From positions 1 through 42,310 of the forward strand of contig UQBJ01000018.1 in NCBI GenBank assembly GCA_900539255.1: DNA of 42,310 nucleotides, written 5' to 3'. Below, piece by piece: positions 13,807 to 22,705 of this stretch. Both the position numbers and the translations under genes were made by a program. Positions within the stretch are counted from its first letter, which is position 1, and every line of letters begins with the position of its first letter. Source of the stretch: an uncultured Campylobacter sp. (GTDB lineage Bacteria; Campylobacterota; Campylobacteria; Campylobacterales; Campylobacteraceae). The notes under the pieces were generated by a model, which was not told the DNA's origin, did not search any database, and saw only the letters and a program-made list of their open reading frames with translations.

Positions 13807-14825
13807 CGCGCTGAACTTTCTTGCACCAAACGCACGAAAAACTTCGCATTTTCCACAGGAATGTCGGGCAAAATGCCGTGTCCTAGGTTGAAAATGTGCG
13901 GTGCGCCTTTCATTGTGTCTAGCACGCTCGCCACGCCGCTTTGAATGGCGGCTTTTTCGTAAAGTCGGCAAGGCTCTAAATTGCCTTGTAAGGTGTATCG
14001 TGGGCTTAAAAGTTTTTTGGCAAGTGGCAAAGGCGTGTCCCAGCTCACTCCAAAGACATCAAAGTCCCCATTTATGCCATCTAAATACCCACTTACGCCT
14101 TTTGGAAAAAGAATTACAGGGATTTGTGGATATTTTTGCTTGATAAAACTTGAAATTTCAAGCATATAGTTAAAAGAAAATTCAAAAAACGCCTCTTTTT
14201 CCAGCGCACCAGCCCAGCTGTCAAAGATTTGAATAGCATTTGCGCCCGCTTTTATCTGCCTTTCAAGGTAGAGTTTGAGTGTGTGTGTGAGCTTGGCTAG
14301 GATTTTGTGTAAGAATTCAGGGCTTTGATAAAGCATTTTCTTGCACTTTGCGTAGCTTTTTGAGCCGCGCCCTTCTATCATATAGGTTGCTATGGTCCAA
14401 GGTGAGCCGCAAAAGCCGATGAGTGCTTTGTCTTTTGGCAACTTGTCTCTTGTAAGTGCGAGCACATCATAAACATAGCTTAATTTTTCTACCGCTTTTT
14501 CATCATCAAGGGCATTTAAAGCACTCTCATTTGTCAAAGGCTCGTCAAACACAGGTCCCTCGCCCTTTTCAAAGCGCAAATTCATACCCATTTCCAAAGG
14601 CACAACCAAAATATCAGAAAAAATGATAGCCGCATCCACGCCCAAAATTTCAACAGGCTGCAAACTCACCTCAGCCGCCTTTTGATAGTCCTTGCAAAGG
14701 CTGAGAAAGTCCCCAGCTCGCGCACGAACAGCCATATACTCTGGCAAATACCGCCCCGCTTGGCGCATCATCCACACAGGAGTGTAGGGCGTGGGCTTTT
14801 TCAAACAAGCATCGATGAAAATCAT
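13803..14825 (-). CDS. hemE: uroporphyrinogen decarboxylase
   Basis: Decarboxylates uroporphyrinogen III to coproporphyrinogen III in haem synthesis, in the cytoplasm. The 340 residues are of normal length. PVWMMRQAGRYLPEY near the N-terminus is the family signature with the substrate-binding Arg; GFCGSPWTIATYMIEG and FDSWAGAL are the second and third conserved blocks. The ATG at 14825 has AAGGA upstream and a TGCTACAAT promoter box. The gene is followed by the micro-ORF and the radical SAM protein on the same strand. Confidence 0.96.
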   Translation of the reverse strand: MIFIDACLKKPTPYTPVWMMRQAGRYLPEYMAVRARAGDFLSLCKDYQKAAEVSLQPVEILGVDAAIIFSDILVVPLEMGMNLRFEKGEGPVFDEPLTNESALNALDDEKAVEKLSYVYDVLALTRDKLPKDKALIGFCGSPWTIATYMIEGRGSKSYAKCKKMLYQSPEFLHKILAKLTHTLKLYLERQIKAGANAIQIFDSWAGALEKEAFFEFSFNYMLEISSFIKQKYPQIPVILFPKGVSGYLDGINGDFDVFGVSWDTPLPLAKKLLSPRYTLQGNLEPCRLYEKAAIQSGVASVLDTMKGAPHIFNLGHGILPDIPVENAKFFVRLVQESSAR

Positions 14826-14858
14826 TGTGTATCCTTGTCAAGCTTAAATTTAAAAGCG

Positions 14859-14864
14859 ATTGTA
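14859..14864 (-). promoter_or_regulatory. hemE extended -10 box
   Basis: Minus strand reads TATGCTACAATCG, an extended -10 (TGCTACAAT) about 35 bases before the hemE ATG. No -35 consensus. Confidence 0.55.
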
Positions 14865-14869
14865 GCATA

Positions 14870-15220
14870 GAAATTTAAACTGCTTACACGCATTTGCGAG
14901 TGTTTGTTTTCATCATACACACTACAATGTAATTTTGAAAAATTTAGAAACAACCTTATTTCTAAAAAAACAAACCAACAAAAACAGCAAAAATCAAACC
15001 GCAAAAATTTTCAAAGCCAAAAAGTAAATTTTATTGATTGATAAAATCTTAAACGCAAAAATAAAGACACTATCTCTTAAAACTTTAATAAAAATTTATT
15101 AGTCTGCAAACAAAATTTAACAAAGTTCTTAAAAATTTTTATTTTTAAATCACGCAAAATTATAAATTCTTTATAAGTCTAATTCTCAATTCTCACGCTA
15201 ATTTGTTTAAGCGCATAAAT
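14870..15220. other. intergenic, no gene seen
   Basis: About 350 very AT-rich bases between hemE and dgkA. Possible reading frames lack ribosome sites and have low-complexity products. No tRNA, strong hairpin or promoter pair was recognised beyond the hemE promoter. Confidence 0.5.
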
Positions 15221-15592
15221 TCACACAAGTTGCCAAGTTTCATAGAGTTTGTAAAGCGTGTAAGCCCAGCTTGCAAGGGCTAAAATGACACTAAAAAACA
15301 CGCCTGCACTCGCACAATCCTTAGCGATTTTTGCTTTTGGTGCAAACTCGCTTGTAACCAAATCCACGCAGGCTTCCACAGCCGAATTTAAGCACTCAGC
15401 GATGATGATGATAAACAAAACGCCCACCAAAATGAGATGATTTTCCATACTCACGGGCAAAAAAAAGCTCAAAATCATCGCAGGGACGATAAAGGCAAGT
15501 TCGATACGAAACGCCACTTCGTTTTTAAGCATAGCTAAAATGCCCGCCATCGCGTAGCCCCAGTTGGCAAAAAATTTGTATTCTGGTTTCAT
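15221..15592 (-). CDS. dgkA: diacylglycerol kinase
   Basis: Small integral membrane kinase that phosphorylates diacylglycerol, returning it to phosphatidic acid after periplasmic glycan or LOS modification reactions. The 123 residues contain the DgkA signature: NEVAFRIE at the end of the amphipathic N-terminus, three hydrophobic segments (about 32-48, 53-70, 96-115), and the catalytic AECLNSAVEACVDL block with KIAKDCASAGV. Ribosome site AAAGAGG precedes the ATG at 15592. Stands alone between two gene-free stretches. Confidence 0.93.
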   Translation of the reverse strand: MKPEYKFFANWGYAMAGILAMLKNEVAFRIELAFIVPAMILSFFLPVSMENHLILVGVLFIIIIAECLNSAVEACVDLVTSEFAPKAKIAKDCASAGVFFSVILALASWAYTLYKLYETWQLV

Positions 15593-15982
15593 TTGCGCCT
15601 CTTTAAATTTAAAAATACCCTTAAATTCTACTACAAAAACGCAAATTAAAGTTAAATTTAATCAAAATCGTTTTGAATAAATGCTTTTTTTAAGCCATTT
15701 GCAAAGTTTATTTTTTAAAAAAGCATAATCACAAATTTTTAGTGCGACTTTTGCAGCAAGGATTTAAGGGTTTTGCGCAAATTCATTAAGGCGTTAAATG
15801 CTCGTCATTATTTTAGCGTTTGTTCTTTGTGTCCTTAAAAATGCTCTTTTGTGTCGCATAAATTTGCGTTGCAAGGTCTTTGGGGTAGGGTTAAAAAAAT
15901 GTTTGATTAAACACTTTGGCGATTTATCAAAGGCACAAAGATGATTTGCTCGGCAAAGCACTGATAAATTTAAGCTCAAATT
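15593..15982. other. intergenic, no convincing gene
   Basis: About 390 bases between dgkA and cheR. A 61-codon minus-strand frame at 15794-15979 exists but has no ribosome site and no recognisable product, so it is not called. It may be a decayed gene or the untranslated tail of cheB'-cheR. Confidence 0.4.
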
Positions 15983-16777
15983 TCAAAAATTTCGCTGATA
16001 ATAAGTCCCTCCATTTGGTGCGCTTACCCTTGAAAAATGGATATTTTCAGCTGGCACTAAATCGGAGTTGCCTATGTAAAGGCGGCATTCTGGGTTTGAG
16101 ATTTGATAAAAGCGCTCCAAAAGCTGCAAGCGCGATTCGTAGTCAAAATATATCATCATATTGCGCGAAAAAATTATGTCAAATTTGCCAAGTTTCAAAA
16201 ACTTTTCATCAAAGACATTGCAAAGCTCGAAACGACAATGGCAAAGCTCGCTTTTTTTCACTTCATAAATGTCGTTTTGCTGAGTGAAAAAGTGCTTTTT
16301 CTCGCTTTCTGGCAGGTTTTTCAGGCTTCTGCCTGAGTATTTAGCTGTTTTTGCCTTTTCTATGGCTTTTTGATTTATGTCAATGCCCGTTATATGCACG
16401 CTTTGCACGCCATTTAACGCTAAAAGTATGGCAAAACTATACACTTCTTCGCCGCTCGCACAAGGCGCACACAGCACGCTGGCTGGTTTTTCCAAGCTTT
16501 TAAGGTAAAAGGCGGCTTGTTTGAGCTGGGTTAGTTCCCTGTAAAAGTAGGTTTCATTAACGGTGATAAAGTCCAAAGTGGCTTGCCGCACGGCTTTGTC
16601 AAAGTTTAATCTCATAAGAAATTCCCTAAAATCAACAAGATGAAGCTCGCCTTTGATAAAGCTGTCCCATTTGCTCTCTAAAAAGTTGCGTTTTTCGCTC
16701 AAATCTACCCCGCACAAGTCGTTGATGATTTTGATAAATTGCAAAAATTCGCTTGAATTTGGCGTGATTTTGTCCAT
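15983..16777 (-). CDS. cheR: chemotaxis protein methyltransferase CheR
   Basis: Methylates glutamates of chemoreceptors, using S-adenosylmethionine, for sensory adaptation. The 264 residues have the helical N-terminal CheR domain (about 1-75), then NETYFYREL, the SAM-binding stretch LCAPCASGEEVYSFAILL, TGIDINQKAI, and IIFSRNMMIYFD, all standard family motifs. The C-terminus lacks the receptor-tethering pentapeptide domain found in some CheR proteins. It follows cheB' by 9 bases on the same strand. Confidence 0.94.
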   Translation of the reverse strand: MDKITPNSSEFLQFIKIINDLCGVDLSEKRNFLESKWDSFIKGELHLVDFREFLMRLNFDKAVRQATLDFITVNETYFYRELTQLKQAAFYLKSLEKPASVLCAPCASGEEVYSFAILLALNGVQSVHITGIDINQKAIEKAKTAKYSGRSLKNLPESEKKHFFTQQNDIYEVKKSELCHCRFELCNVFDEKFLKLGKFDIIFSRNMMIYFDYESRLQLLERFYQISNPECRLYIGNSDLVPAENIHFSRVSAPNGGTYYQRNF

Positions 16778-16786
16778 TTTGTCCTC

Positions 16787-17338
16787 TTACTCGATAAATT
16801 TAAGAATTTCTTTTTTGATTTCATTTAGGCTCAAAGCCCGTAGTTTTGGGTTTAGCTCGATAGCCTTTTTGGGCATACCAAAGACAACGCAGTCTTTTTC
16901 GTTTTCGCACACGCACCTAACGCCCTTTTTATAAAGCTCGAAAAGCCCCGCCGCCCCATCATCTGCCATACCCGTGAGTAAAATCGCTAAAATGTTGTTC
17001 GTGTGGGCTATGTTTAGGGCGGAGTTGAAAAGTAAATTTATGTTTGGGTTGAAAGTCGTTTTTTCGGGGCTAAAATTCAAACTTATATTTAAAAGTCCGC
17101 CAAAAACGCTGTTTTGCTGGCAAATGTAAATTTTGCCCTGCATTAAAAGCTCATTATCGCCCGCTAAAATCACCTCAGCCTTTGCTTCTTGGTTAAATTG
17201 TCTTACAAAGGATGGGATAAAATTCGCGCTCATATGCTGGGCGATGATGACACAAGCGTTGCTAAAATCGATGTCGTTAAGCAAAAATTTAAGCTGGTTT
17301 GGACCGCCTGTTGAAGAGCCTATAAGCACGATATTCAT
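16787..17338 (-). CDS. cheB: protein-glutamate methylesterase CheB' (no receiver domain)
   Basis: Removes methyl groups added by CheR to chemoreceptors. The 183-residue protein is only the catalytic domain: the Ser of IGSSTGG (about residues 6-12), the His of IAQHMSANF and the Asp of LTGMADDGAAG form the triad. The N-terminal response-regulator receiver of typical CheB is absent, as known for Campylobacter, so activity cannot be controlled by CheA phosphotransfer in the usual way. The start at 17338 was chosen over 17365 because AAAGGAAAA lies just before it. Forms an operon with cheR. Confidence 0.92.
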   Translation of the reverse strand: MNIVLIGSSTGGPNQLKFLLNDIDFSNACVIIAQHMSANFIPSFVRQFNQEAKAEVILAGDNELLMQGKIYICQQNSVFGGLLNISLNFSPEKTTFNPNINLLFNSALNIAHTNNILAILLTGMADDGAAGLFELYKKGVRCVCENEKDCVVFGMPKKAIELNPKLRALSLNEIKKEILKFIE

Positions 17339-17365
17339 TTGCTTTTCCTTTGTTAAAAAAGGCAT

Positions 17366-17371
17366 ATTTTA
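17366..17371 (-). promoter_or_regulatory. cheB' extended -10 box
   Basis: Minus strand reads TATGCTAAAATATG, an extended -10 with TAAAAT, about 28 bases before the cheB' start. Confidence 0.5.
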
Positions 17372-17414
17372 GCATAAAATTTAAAATTTGCGTTAAAATT
17401 TAGAAATTAAAAGC

Positions 17415-17445
17415 GCATAAGAACGCTTTGTTAGTTTTCTTATGC
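17415..17445 (+). promoter_or_regulatory. 9-bp inverted repeat abutting the rpiB -10 box
   Basis: GCATAAGAA (17415-17423) and TTCTTATGC (17437-17445) are perfect inverted copies with a 13-base spacer. The right arm ends exactly where the -10 box begins. The position is that of a repressor site; the regulator is unknown. Confidence 0.45.
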
Positions 17446-17451
17446 TACAAT
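17446..17451 (+). promoter_or_regulatory. promoter -10 box of the rpiB operon
   Basis: TATGCTACAATG: an extended -10 (TGCTACAAT) 32 bases before the rpiB ATG. Confidence 0.6.
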
Positions 17452-17482
17452 GCCTTTTTTTAAATTCGCATAAAGAGAGTAA

Positions 17483-17920
17483 ATGCTGAGAAAAAAGATA
17501 TTTATCGCTAATGACCACGCTGGATTTGAGCTTAAAACCAAGCTTTGTGCCTTTTTTGACTCCGCAAATTTAAATTACGAAGACCTTGGCGCACACGACA
17601 CGCAAAGCTGTGATTATGCGGATTTTGCCCACAAACTCGCCGCTTGCATAGACGAAAATAGCTTTGGAGTGCTTGTTTGCGGCTCTGGCATAGGTATGAG
17701 TATAGCGGCGAACAAGAATTTAGGCATTCGCTGTGCTTTGTGTAGCGAAACGCTAAGCGCAAAACTTGCTCGGGCGCATAATGACGCAAATGTTTTAGCA
17801 CTTGGCGGGCGTTTAATCGGGGCGCAAATGGCTGTGGATATAGTAGAAACCTTTATTAAAACGAGCTTTGAGGGTGGCAGACACCGCGCAAGGATAGCTA
17901 AAATCGAGGAACAAAGATGA
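17483..17920 (+). CDS. rpiB: ribose-5-phosphate isomerase B
   Basis: Interconverts ribose 5-phosphate and ribulose 5-phosphate in the pentose phosphate pathway. The 145 residues show the RpiB/LacAB fold motifs: ANDHAGFELK at the N-terminus, LGAHDTQSCDYADFAH, the active-site Cys in VLVCGSGIGMSIAANK, and HNDANVLALGGR. First gene of a six-gene run to ychF. Supplying ribose phosphate two genes upstream of apt makes metabolic sense, since PRPP is the Apt co-substrate. The stop overlaps the next ATG by 4 bases. Confidence 0.95.
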   Translation: MLRKKIFIANDHAGFELKTKLCAFFDSANLNYEDLGAHDTQSCDYADFAHKLAACIDENSFGVLVCGSGIGMSIAANKNLGIRCALCSETLSAKLARAHNDANVLALGGRLIGAQMAVDIVETFIKTSFEGGRHRARIAKIEEQR

Positions 17921-18249
17921 TTATCGACTGGCTAGTGCTTACCATATTGATTTGCCTTTGTTTATATCTTGTGATAATGCTTTTTTACTACAAAACCTTA
18001 CTCACAAAAGAGCGAAATTCAAAGGGTTTTATGCGAAACAACCTTGACAACACCGAAACCATCATTAGAAAGCTCCAAGTGCAGTTGCAACGAAGTTTGG
18101 GGCAGATTGACATACTCACAGATGAGCTGACTAAAATCAAAAACGACTTGACTTCACTGCGAACGAGAAATTCACAATACCGCATAGAAAATGACAAATT
18201 GCGACAGCGCATTAAAGAACTAGAAGCAAAAATCGAGGCACTACTATGA
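17917..18249 (+). CDS. membrane-anchored coiled-coil protein of unknown function
   Basis: A 110-residue protein with one N-terminal membrane span (about residues 5-25, after MIIDW) and then a long charged helix (about 48-110) with heptad spacing, typical of a coiled coil, ending in KIEALL. The topology predicts a membrane anchor with a cytoplasmic coiled coil. No enzyme motif is present. It overlaps both neighbours by 4 bases (ATGA each side), so it is firmly within the rpiB-apt operon. Campylobacters carry a gene of this type at the same place; no function is known to me. Confidence 0.8.
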   Translation: MIIDWLVLTILICLCLYLVIMLFYYKTLLTKERNSKGFMRNNLDNTETIIRKLQVQLQRSLGQIDILTDELTKIKNDLTSLRTRNSQYRIENDKLRQRIKELEAKIEALL

Positions 18250-18797
18250 CAGCAAAACTAAGCACACAAGAGAGAGACTATCTCATCAGCAAAATCCGCA
18301 CCATACCAGACTTTCCAAAACAAGGCATTTTGTTTCGCGACATCACCACGCTTTTAAATGATGGCGATGCACTGGGCTTTTTGCTCGAACACCTTGAAGA
18401 GCGTTACGAGGGTATGGAGCTTGACTTTATCGCAGGCACGGAAAGCAGGGGCTTTATCTTTGCGGCTATGCTTTGTGCGAAACTTGACTTGCCCTTTGTC
18501 CCTATACGCAAGCCTAAAAAGCTGCCCGCTCCTACTTTTTCGCAAGAGTATGGACTAGAATACGGCACAGATAGGGTTGAAATTCATCAAGACGCCTTTC
18601 GCGGCAGAAAAGATGCGCGCGTTTTGCTTGTCGATGATTTAATCGCCACAGGCGGCACGGCACTTGCAAGCTATGAGCTTATCAAAAAGGCAAAGGCTCA
18701 GTGCGTAGAGGCGTGCTTTCTCATAAATTTAGCGGATTTAGGCGGTGCTGACAAGCTTTCAAATTATACGAGTGTTTATAGCGTTTTGGAGTTTTAG
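18246..18797 (+). CDS. apt: adenine phosphoribosyltransferase
   Basis: Salvages adenine with PRPP to AMP. The 183 residues match the type I PRTase family: IRTIPDFPKQGILFRDIT at the start, GTESRGFIFAA, VPIRKPKKLP, and the PRPP-binding loop VLLVDDLIATGGTALA. Length is normal. The ATG overlaps the previous stop by 4 bases, and dedA follows after 3 bases. Confidence 0.96.
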   Translation: MTAKLSTQERDYLISKIRTIPDFPKQGILFRDITTLLNDGDALGFLLEHLEERYEGMELDFIAGTESRGFIFAAMLCAKLDLPFVPIRKPKKLPAPTFSQEYGLEYGTDRVEIHQDAFRGRKDARVLLVDDLIATGGTALASYELIKKAKAQCVEACFLINLADLGGADKLSNYTSVYSVLEF

Positions 18798-18800
18798 GCT

Positions 18801-19427
18801 ATGAGTTTAGATGAAACTTTAAAAGAATTTTTGTATAATTATCAGCACCTTGCTTATATCATCATCTTTTTTTGGTGCATTTTAGAAGGCGAGCTAGCCT
18901 TGCTTTTGGGCGGAATTTTTGCGCACGAAGGGCATGTGAATTTAGGCTTAATCATCTTTGTAGCAGGGCTTGGCGGCTTTACGGGAGACCAAATTTATTT
19001 TTACATAGGACGATATAACAAAAAATACATACAAAAAAAGCTCAAAAAACAAAGGCGCAAATTCGCAGTGGCGCACTTACTTTTGCAAAAATTTGGTGGG
19101 CTGATAATCTTTTTACAACGCTATATGTATGGCTTTCGCACGGTGATACCGATGAGTATAGGTATCACAAGATATGATGCGAAAAAATTTGCTATTATCA
19201 ACCTTTTTTCCGCTTGGATTTGGGCGGCTGTAACCATACTTTTAGCGTGGTTTTTCGGGCAAGAAATTTGGGCTTTTGTGGCGTGGGCTGAGCGCCACTG
19301 GTATTTAGCCGCACTTTTAATCATCAGCTTTTTAAGCCTTGTGCTTTTTGCCTTTAAACAAATGGAAAAAAGCATACTCAAAAAGCGAAATTTCAAGCAT
19401 TCGCAAGAAAATTTACAACAACTATAA
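18801..19427 (+). CDS. DedA-family membrane protein
   Basis: Integral inner-membrane protein of the DedA/VTT family, linked to undecaprenyl-phosphate or other lipid recycling across the membrane. The 208 residues have several hydrophobic segments (about 15-35, 50-70, 138-155, 167-190), the conserved GELALLLGGIFAHEG and GGFTGDQIYFYIGRY near the N-terminus and the family block FLQRYMYGFRTVIPMSIG with its basic residue. The C-terminus is basic and Gln-rich. It lies between apt and pepA in the same operon. Which lipid it moves cannot be told. Confidence 0.88.
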   Translation: MSLDETLKEFLYNYQHLAYIIIFFWCILEGELALLLGGIFAHEGHVNLGLIIFVAGLGGFTGDQIYFYIGRYNKKYIQKKLKKQRRKFAVAHLLLQKFGGLIIFLQRYMYGFRTVIPMSIGITRYDAKKFAIINLFSAWIWAAVTILLAWFFGQEIWAFVAWAERHWYLAALLIISFLSLVLFAFKQMEKSILKKRNFKHSQENLQQL

Positions 19428-19437
19428 AGGACAAAAA

Positions 19438-20889
19438 ATGAAATTTGAATTTCACAGCAAAAATTTAAAAGATTTAGTCGCTGACTTTGAGCTTGTTTTC
19501 GTGCAAGATAAGAAAACAAACGCTTACAAGGACGCTAAAAGCCTGTTTGAGCTAAACGACTACAAGGGCGAGGGCGTATGCCTTGATAGTGCTAAAAAAC
19601 GCCTTTTTGTCGAGCTTAAAAGTTGCGCTTATGAGGACATTCGCCTTGCCTTTGCGAGCGCTTACAAGGCACTTTGCAAGATGAATGTCAAAAGCATTAA
19701 AACGCCTAGCGTTTTGGGAGAGTGCGTGGTGATGAGCTTTGCGAGCATAGTGCAGGGCTTTTTGTTTGCCGCTTATGAATTTGATAAATACAAAAGCGAG
19801 AAAAAGCCCGCCAAAATCGCTAAAATTCTCATCTCTACCCAAGAGTTAAACGGCAAGAAATTCAGCATTGACGAGGCAAAAACGGGCATTAAAATCGGCG
19901 AGATACTCAGCAACGCCACGAATTTCACAAAGGACATTGTCAATGAAATTCCATTCACCTACACCCCGCTTAAAATGGCAGAAGATGCCCTAAATTTAGC
20001 CAAAAAAGACAAAAACATAAAATGCAAAATTTATGATGAGAAATTTTTAGAAAAAGAAAAAATGAACGCTTTTTTAGCGGTAAATCGCGCTTCTGCTCAC
20101 CCTCCACGCCTTATTCATTTAAGCTATAAGCCCAAAAACGCTAAAAAACGCGTTGTTTTTGTAGGCAAGGGGCTTACTTATGACAGCGGCGGGCTGAGCT
20201 TAAAGCCGAGTGATTATATGCTTACGATGAAAGCTGATAAAAGCGGTGCGGCGGCGGCTATGGGGATTATCAAGGCTGTAAGTGAGCTGAATTTGCCCTT
20301 TGAAGTGCATAGTGTGCTTGGAGCTACCGAAAATATGATAGGCGGCAACGCTTATAAGCCCGATGATGTGCTTATATCGCGTGAGGGCGTAAGCATTGAG
20401 GTGCGAAACACCGATGCGGAGGGGCGTTTGGTGCTTGCTGATTGCTTATCTTTTGCACAGGATTTAAAGCCAGACTTACTCATCGATATGGCAACCCTTA
20501 CAGGTGCTTGCGTGGTAGGGCTTGGCGAATACACAAGCGGCATTATGGGCAACAACGAGAATTTACAAGATGAATTTTACAAAGCGAGCAAAAAAAGTGG
20601 CGAATACACCTGCGTTTTGCACTTTAACCCGCATTTAAAAGAGTTGATTAAATCAAACATAGCCGACATAAGCAACACGAGTTCAAGCCGTTATGGCGGG
20701 GCTTTGACGGCTGGGCTTTTTTTAGAACGCTTTATCCGCAAAGAGTATAAGGACAAATGGCTACACCTTGACATAGCAGGACCTGCTTATGTGGAAAAGG
20801 CTTGGGGCTATACGAATTTTGGCGCAAGCGGTGCGGGCGTGCGAATGTGCGTGGCGTATCTAATGAGCCTAGCAAGGAAGGGCAAATGA
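19438..20889 (+). CDS. pepA: leucyl aminopeptidase (M17)
   Basis: Cytoplasmic two-metal aminopeptidase that trims N-terminal residues from peptides. The start at 19438 follows AAAGGACAAAAA; a longer reading from 19339 runs through dedA. The 483 residues have an N-terminal regulatory/hexamer domain and a C-terminal catalytic domain with VGKGLTYDSGGLSLKPSD and MKADKSGAAAAMG (metal ligands Lys and Asp), the signature NTDAEGRLVLADCL and a Gly-rich ending. In some bacteria PepA also binds DNA; nothing here shows that. The stop overlaps the ychF start (ATGA). Confidence 0.95.
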   Translation: MKFEFHSKNLKDLVADFELVFVQDKKTNAYKDAKSLFELNDYKGEGVCLDSAKKRLFVELKSCAYEDIRLAFASAYKALCKMNVKSIKTPSVLGECVVMSFASIVQGFLFAAYEFDKYKSEKKPAKIAKILISTQELNGKKFSIDEAKTGIKIGEILSNATNFTKDIVNEIPFTYTPLKMAEDALNLAKKDKNIKCKIYDEKFLEKEKMNAFLAVNRASAHPPRLIHLSYKPKNAKKRVVFVGKGLTYDSGGLSLKPSDYMLTMKADKSGAAAAMGIIKAVSELNLPFEVHSVLGATENMIGGNAYKPDDVLISREGVSIEVRNTDAEGRLVLADCLSFAQDLKPDLLIDMATLTGACVVGLGEYTSGIMGNNENLQDEFYKASKKSGEYTCVLHFNPHLKELIKSNIADISNTSSSRYGGALTAGLFLERFIRKEYKDKWLHLDIAGPAYVEKAWGYTNFGASGAGVRMCVAYLMSLARKGK

Positions 20890-21989
20890 GCCTAGCAGTA
20901 GGCATTGTGGGCTTGCCAAATGTTGGCAAATCCACGACTTTTAACGCTCTTACGCGGGCGCAAAACGCGCAAAGTGCGAACTATCCTTTTTGCACCATAG
21001 AACCAAACAAAGCCTTAGTCAATGTCCCAGATGAAAGGCTTTATGAGCTTGCTAAAATCGCTAAACCTCAACGCATTTTGCACTCTGTGATTGAATTTGT
21101 CGATATTGCAGGGCTTGTGCGGGGTGCTAGCAAGGGCGAGGGACTTGGCAATAAATTCTTATCAAACATACGCGAATGTGAGATGATTTTACACATAGTG
21201 CGTTGCTTTGAAGACGGCAATATCACGCACACAGAAGGCGGCGTAAATCCCGTGCGCGACATAGAAATCATCAACACAGAGCTGATTTTAGCCGACATTG
21301 AACAGCTTAGCAAAAAGATAGAAAAGCTCACAAGAGAGGCAAAGGCAAACGCAAAGGGCGCAAAAGAGAGTTTAGAACTAGCAAACAAACTTTTAGCGCA
21401 CTTAAATTTAGGCAAAAGTGCTGGTAGTTTTGCCGAAAAGGACAGCGAACTTTTTGTGAATTTAAACAAGGATTTAAGGCTGCTTTCTGCAAAGGAAGTG
21501 ATATATGGCGCAAATGTTGATGAAGCAGGCATTAGCGAGGACAATGAATTCGTAAAAGCCCTAAAAACTTACGCGGCAAAAAATTCAAATGAAGTGATAA
21601 AACTTTGCGCTAAAATCGAAGAAGAGCTTATAAGCCTTGATGAGAGCGAAAGTGCTGAGCTTTTGGCAAGTCTTGGCGCGAAAGAAAGCGGACTAGCGCA
21701 AATTATCCGCGTAGCCTTTGGCAAACTTGGGCTTATAAGCTATTTCACGGCTGGGGACATTGAAGTGCGAAGCTGGACGATAAAAAAAGGCTACAAAGCC
21801 CCAAAAGCAGCAAGTGTCATACACAACGACTTTGAAAAGGGCTTTATCAAGGCTGAGGTTATCAGCTATGATGATTTTATCGCTTGCGGAGGCGAGAGCA
21901 AGGCAAAAGAAGCTGGCAAGTTGCGTTTAGAGGGCAAGGACTATGTGGTGCAAGATGGCGACATAATGCACTTTCGGTTTAATGTGTGA
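20886..21989 (+). CDS. ychF: redox-regulated ATPase / translation-associated GTPase YchF
   Basis: Obg-family P-loop ATPase (OLA1/YchF) that binds ribosomes. The start at 20886 (MSLAVGIVGLPNVGKST) is preferred over 20802 because it begins with the conserved N-terminus and overlaps the pepA stop. The 367 residues have Walker A GLPNVGKS, switch II VDIAGLVRGASKGEGLGN, a coiled-coil insertion (about 135-180) and the C-terminal TGS domain with AGDIEVRSWTIKKG and VQDGDIMHFRFNV. Last gene of the rpiB operon; it converges on the outer-membrane protein gene. Confidence 0.95.
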   Translation: MSLAVGIVGLPNVGKSTTFNALTRAQNAQSANYPFCTIEPNKALVNVPDERLYELAKIAKPQRILHSVIEFVDIAGLVRGASKGEGLGNKFLSNIRECEMILHIVRCFEDGNITHTEGGVNPVRDIEIINTELILADIEQLSKKIEKLTREAKANAKGAKESLELANKLLAHLNLGKSAGSFAEKDSELFVNLNKDLRLLSAKEVIYGANVDEAGISEDNEFVKALKTYAAKNSNEVIKLCAKIEEELISLDESESAELLASLGAKESGLAQIIRVAFGKLGLISYFTAGDIEVRSWTIKKGYKAPKAASVIHNDFEKGFIKAEVISYDDFIACGGESKAKEAGKLRLEGKDYVVQDGDIMHFRFNV

Positions 21990-22053
21990 GAATTTTTTAT
22001 TTTTACAGCTTGCATTTGCGTGGATATTTTAGACAAAGTAAAATTCGCCATTT

Positions 22054-22629
22054 TCAAAAAGTATAAGTATAGCGAACGCCGATGAGATAGGGTTGAGAGA
22101 CTTCCCATTTAATCATATTGTCGTATTCTTTGCTTTGTGTTAAAAAGCCAAAGCGTGTGTAAAAATCCACTCCGTGTTTTTGCCCAAAAACAGCACGCAC
22201 ACCAGCATTGACGCCCAAATCCAAGCCATTATTTTCTCCATCATCATAGTTGTCCTCAAAATTCGCATATCCCAGCCAAGCACCCGCAAAAGCCCTTAAC
22301 TCCACACTCTCACTTTGCGTGAGAGTATAAAGCATATCGACATTTGCGTTGTAATTCATAGCAAAAAAACCATTTGCATCAATGACACCATAATACCTCA
22401 AACCAAATTTATCGCCAAGATTGTGCGTATAACCAAGCACAAAGCTGAACAAATGTAAGTTGATGTTTTTATCAACAAAAGAGCTGCTAGAAAACTCGTG
22501 TTTGCTCTTTGTCTTTTGTATGCCAGAGACAAGAAGAGAGCCACCGATGAAAAAGCCGTCATTTTCAGCATTTGCATTGCTCGTTGCTAAAAGAGCTATT
22601 AAAGCCAGCATTGACATAAATTTTTTCAT
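22054..22629 (-). CDS. small outer-membrane beta-barrel protein, phase-variable promoter
   Basis: A 191-residue protein with a Sec signal (MKKFMSMLALIALLATSNANA), alternating hydrophobic/aromatic strands, no Cys, and a final aromatic residue (VRYTYTF), typical of an eight-stranded or similar outer-membrane barrel. FFIGGSLLVSG and FVLGYTHNLGDKFGLRYYG resemble Helicobacter/Campylobacter outer-membrane protein families. Ribosome site AAGGA precedes the ATG at 22629. Transcription comes from a promoter with a G11 tract in the spacer (22706-22738), so expression is probably phase variable. A surface-exposed adhesin- or phage-receptor-type role is possible; no substrate is evident. Confidence 0.75.
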   Translation of the reverse strand: MKKFMSMLALIALLATSNANAENDGFFIGGSLLVSGIQKTKSKHEFSSSSFVDKNINLHLFSFVLGYTHNLGDKFGLRYYGVIDANGFFAMNYNANVDMLYTLTQSESVELRAFAGAWLGYANFEDNYDDGENNGLDLGVNAGVRAVFGQKHGVDFYTRFGFLTQSKEYDNMIKWEVSQPYLIGVRYTYTF

Positions 22630-22705
22630 AACAAATCCTTACAAATAAAAATTTTAACTTTTAAAATTTCACTTTTGCAAGTAAAATTTAAAAAATTGAA
22701 ATGTC

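Noticed and set aside
13732..13971. 79-codon minus-strand frame overlapping the end of hemE
   Set aside because: Upstream part is a shadow of hemE in another frame; only the last 24 codons, which lie outside hemE, were kept as a low-confidence micro-ORF.
15794..15979. 61-codon minus-strand frame between dgkA and cheR
   Set aside because: No ribosome site, no promoter, basic low-information product; more likely chance or an untranslated cheR tail.
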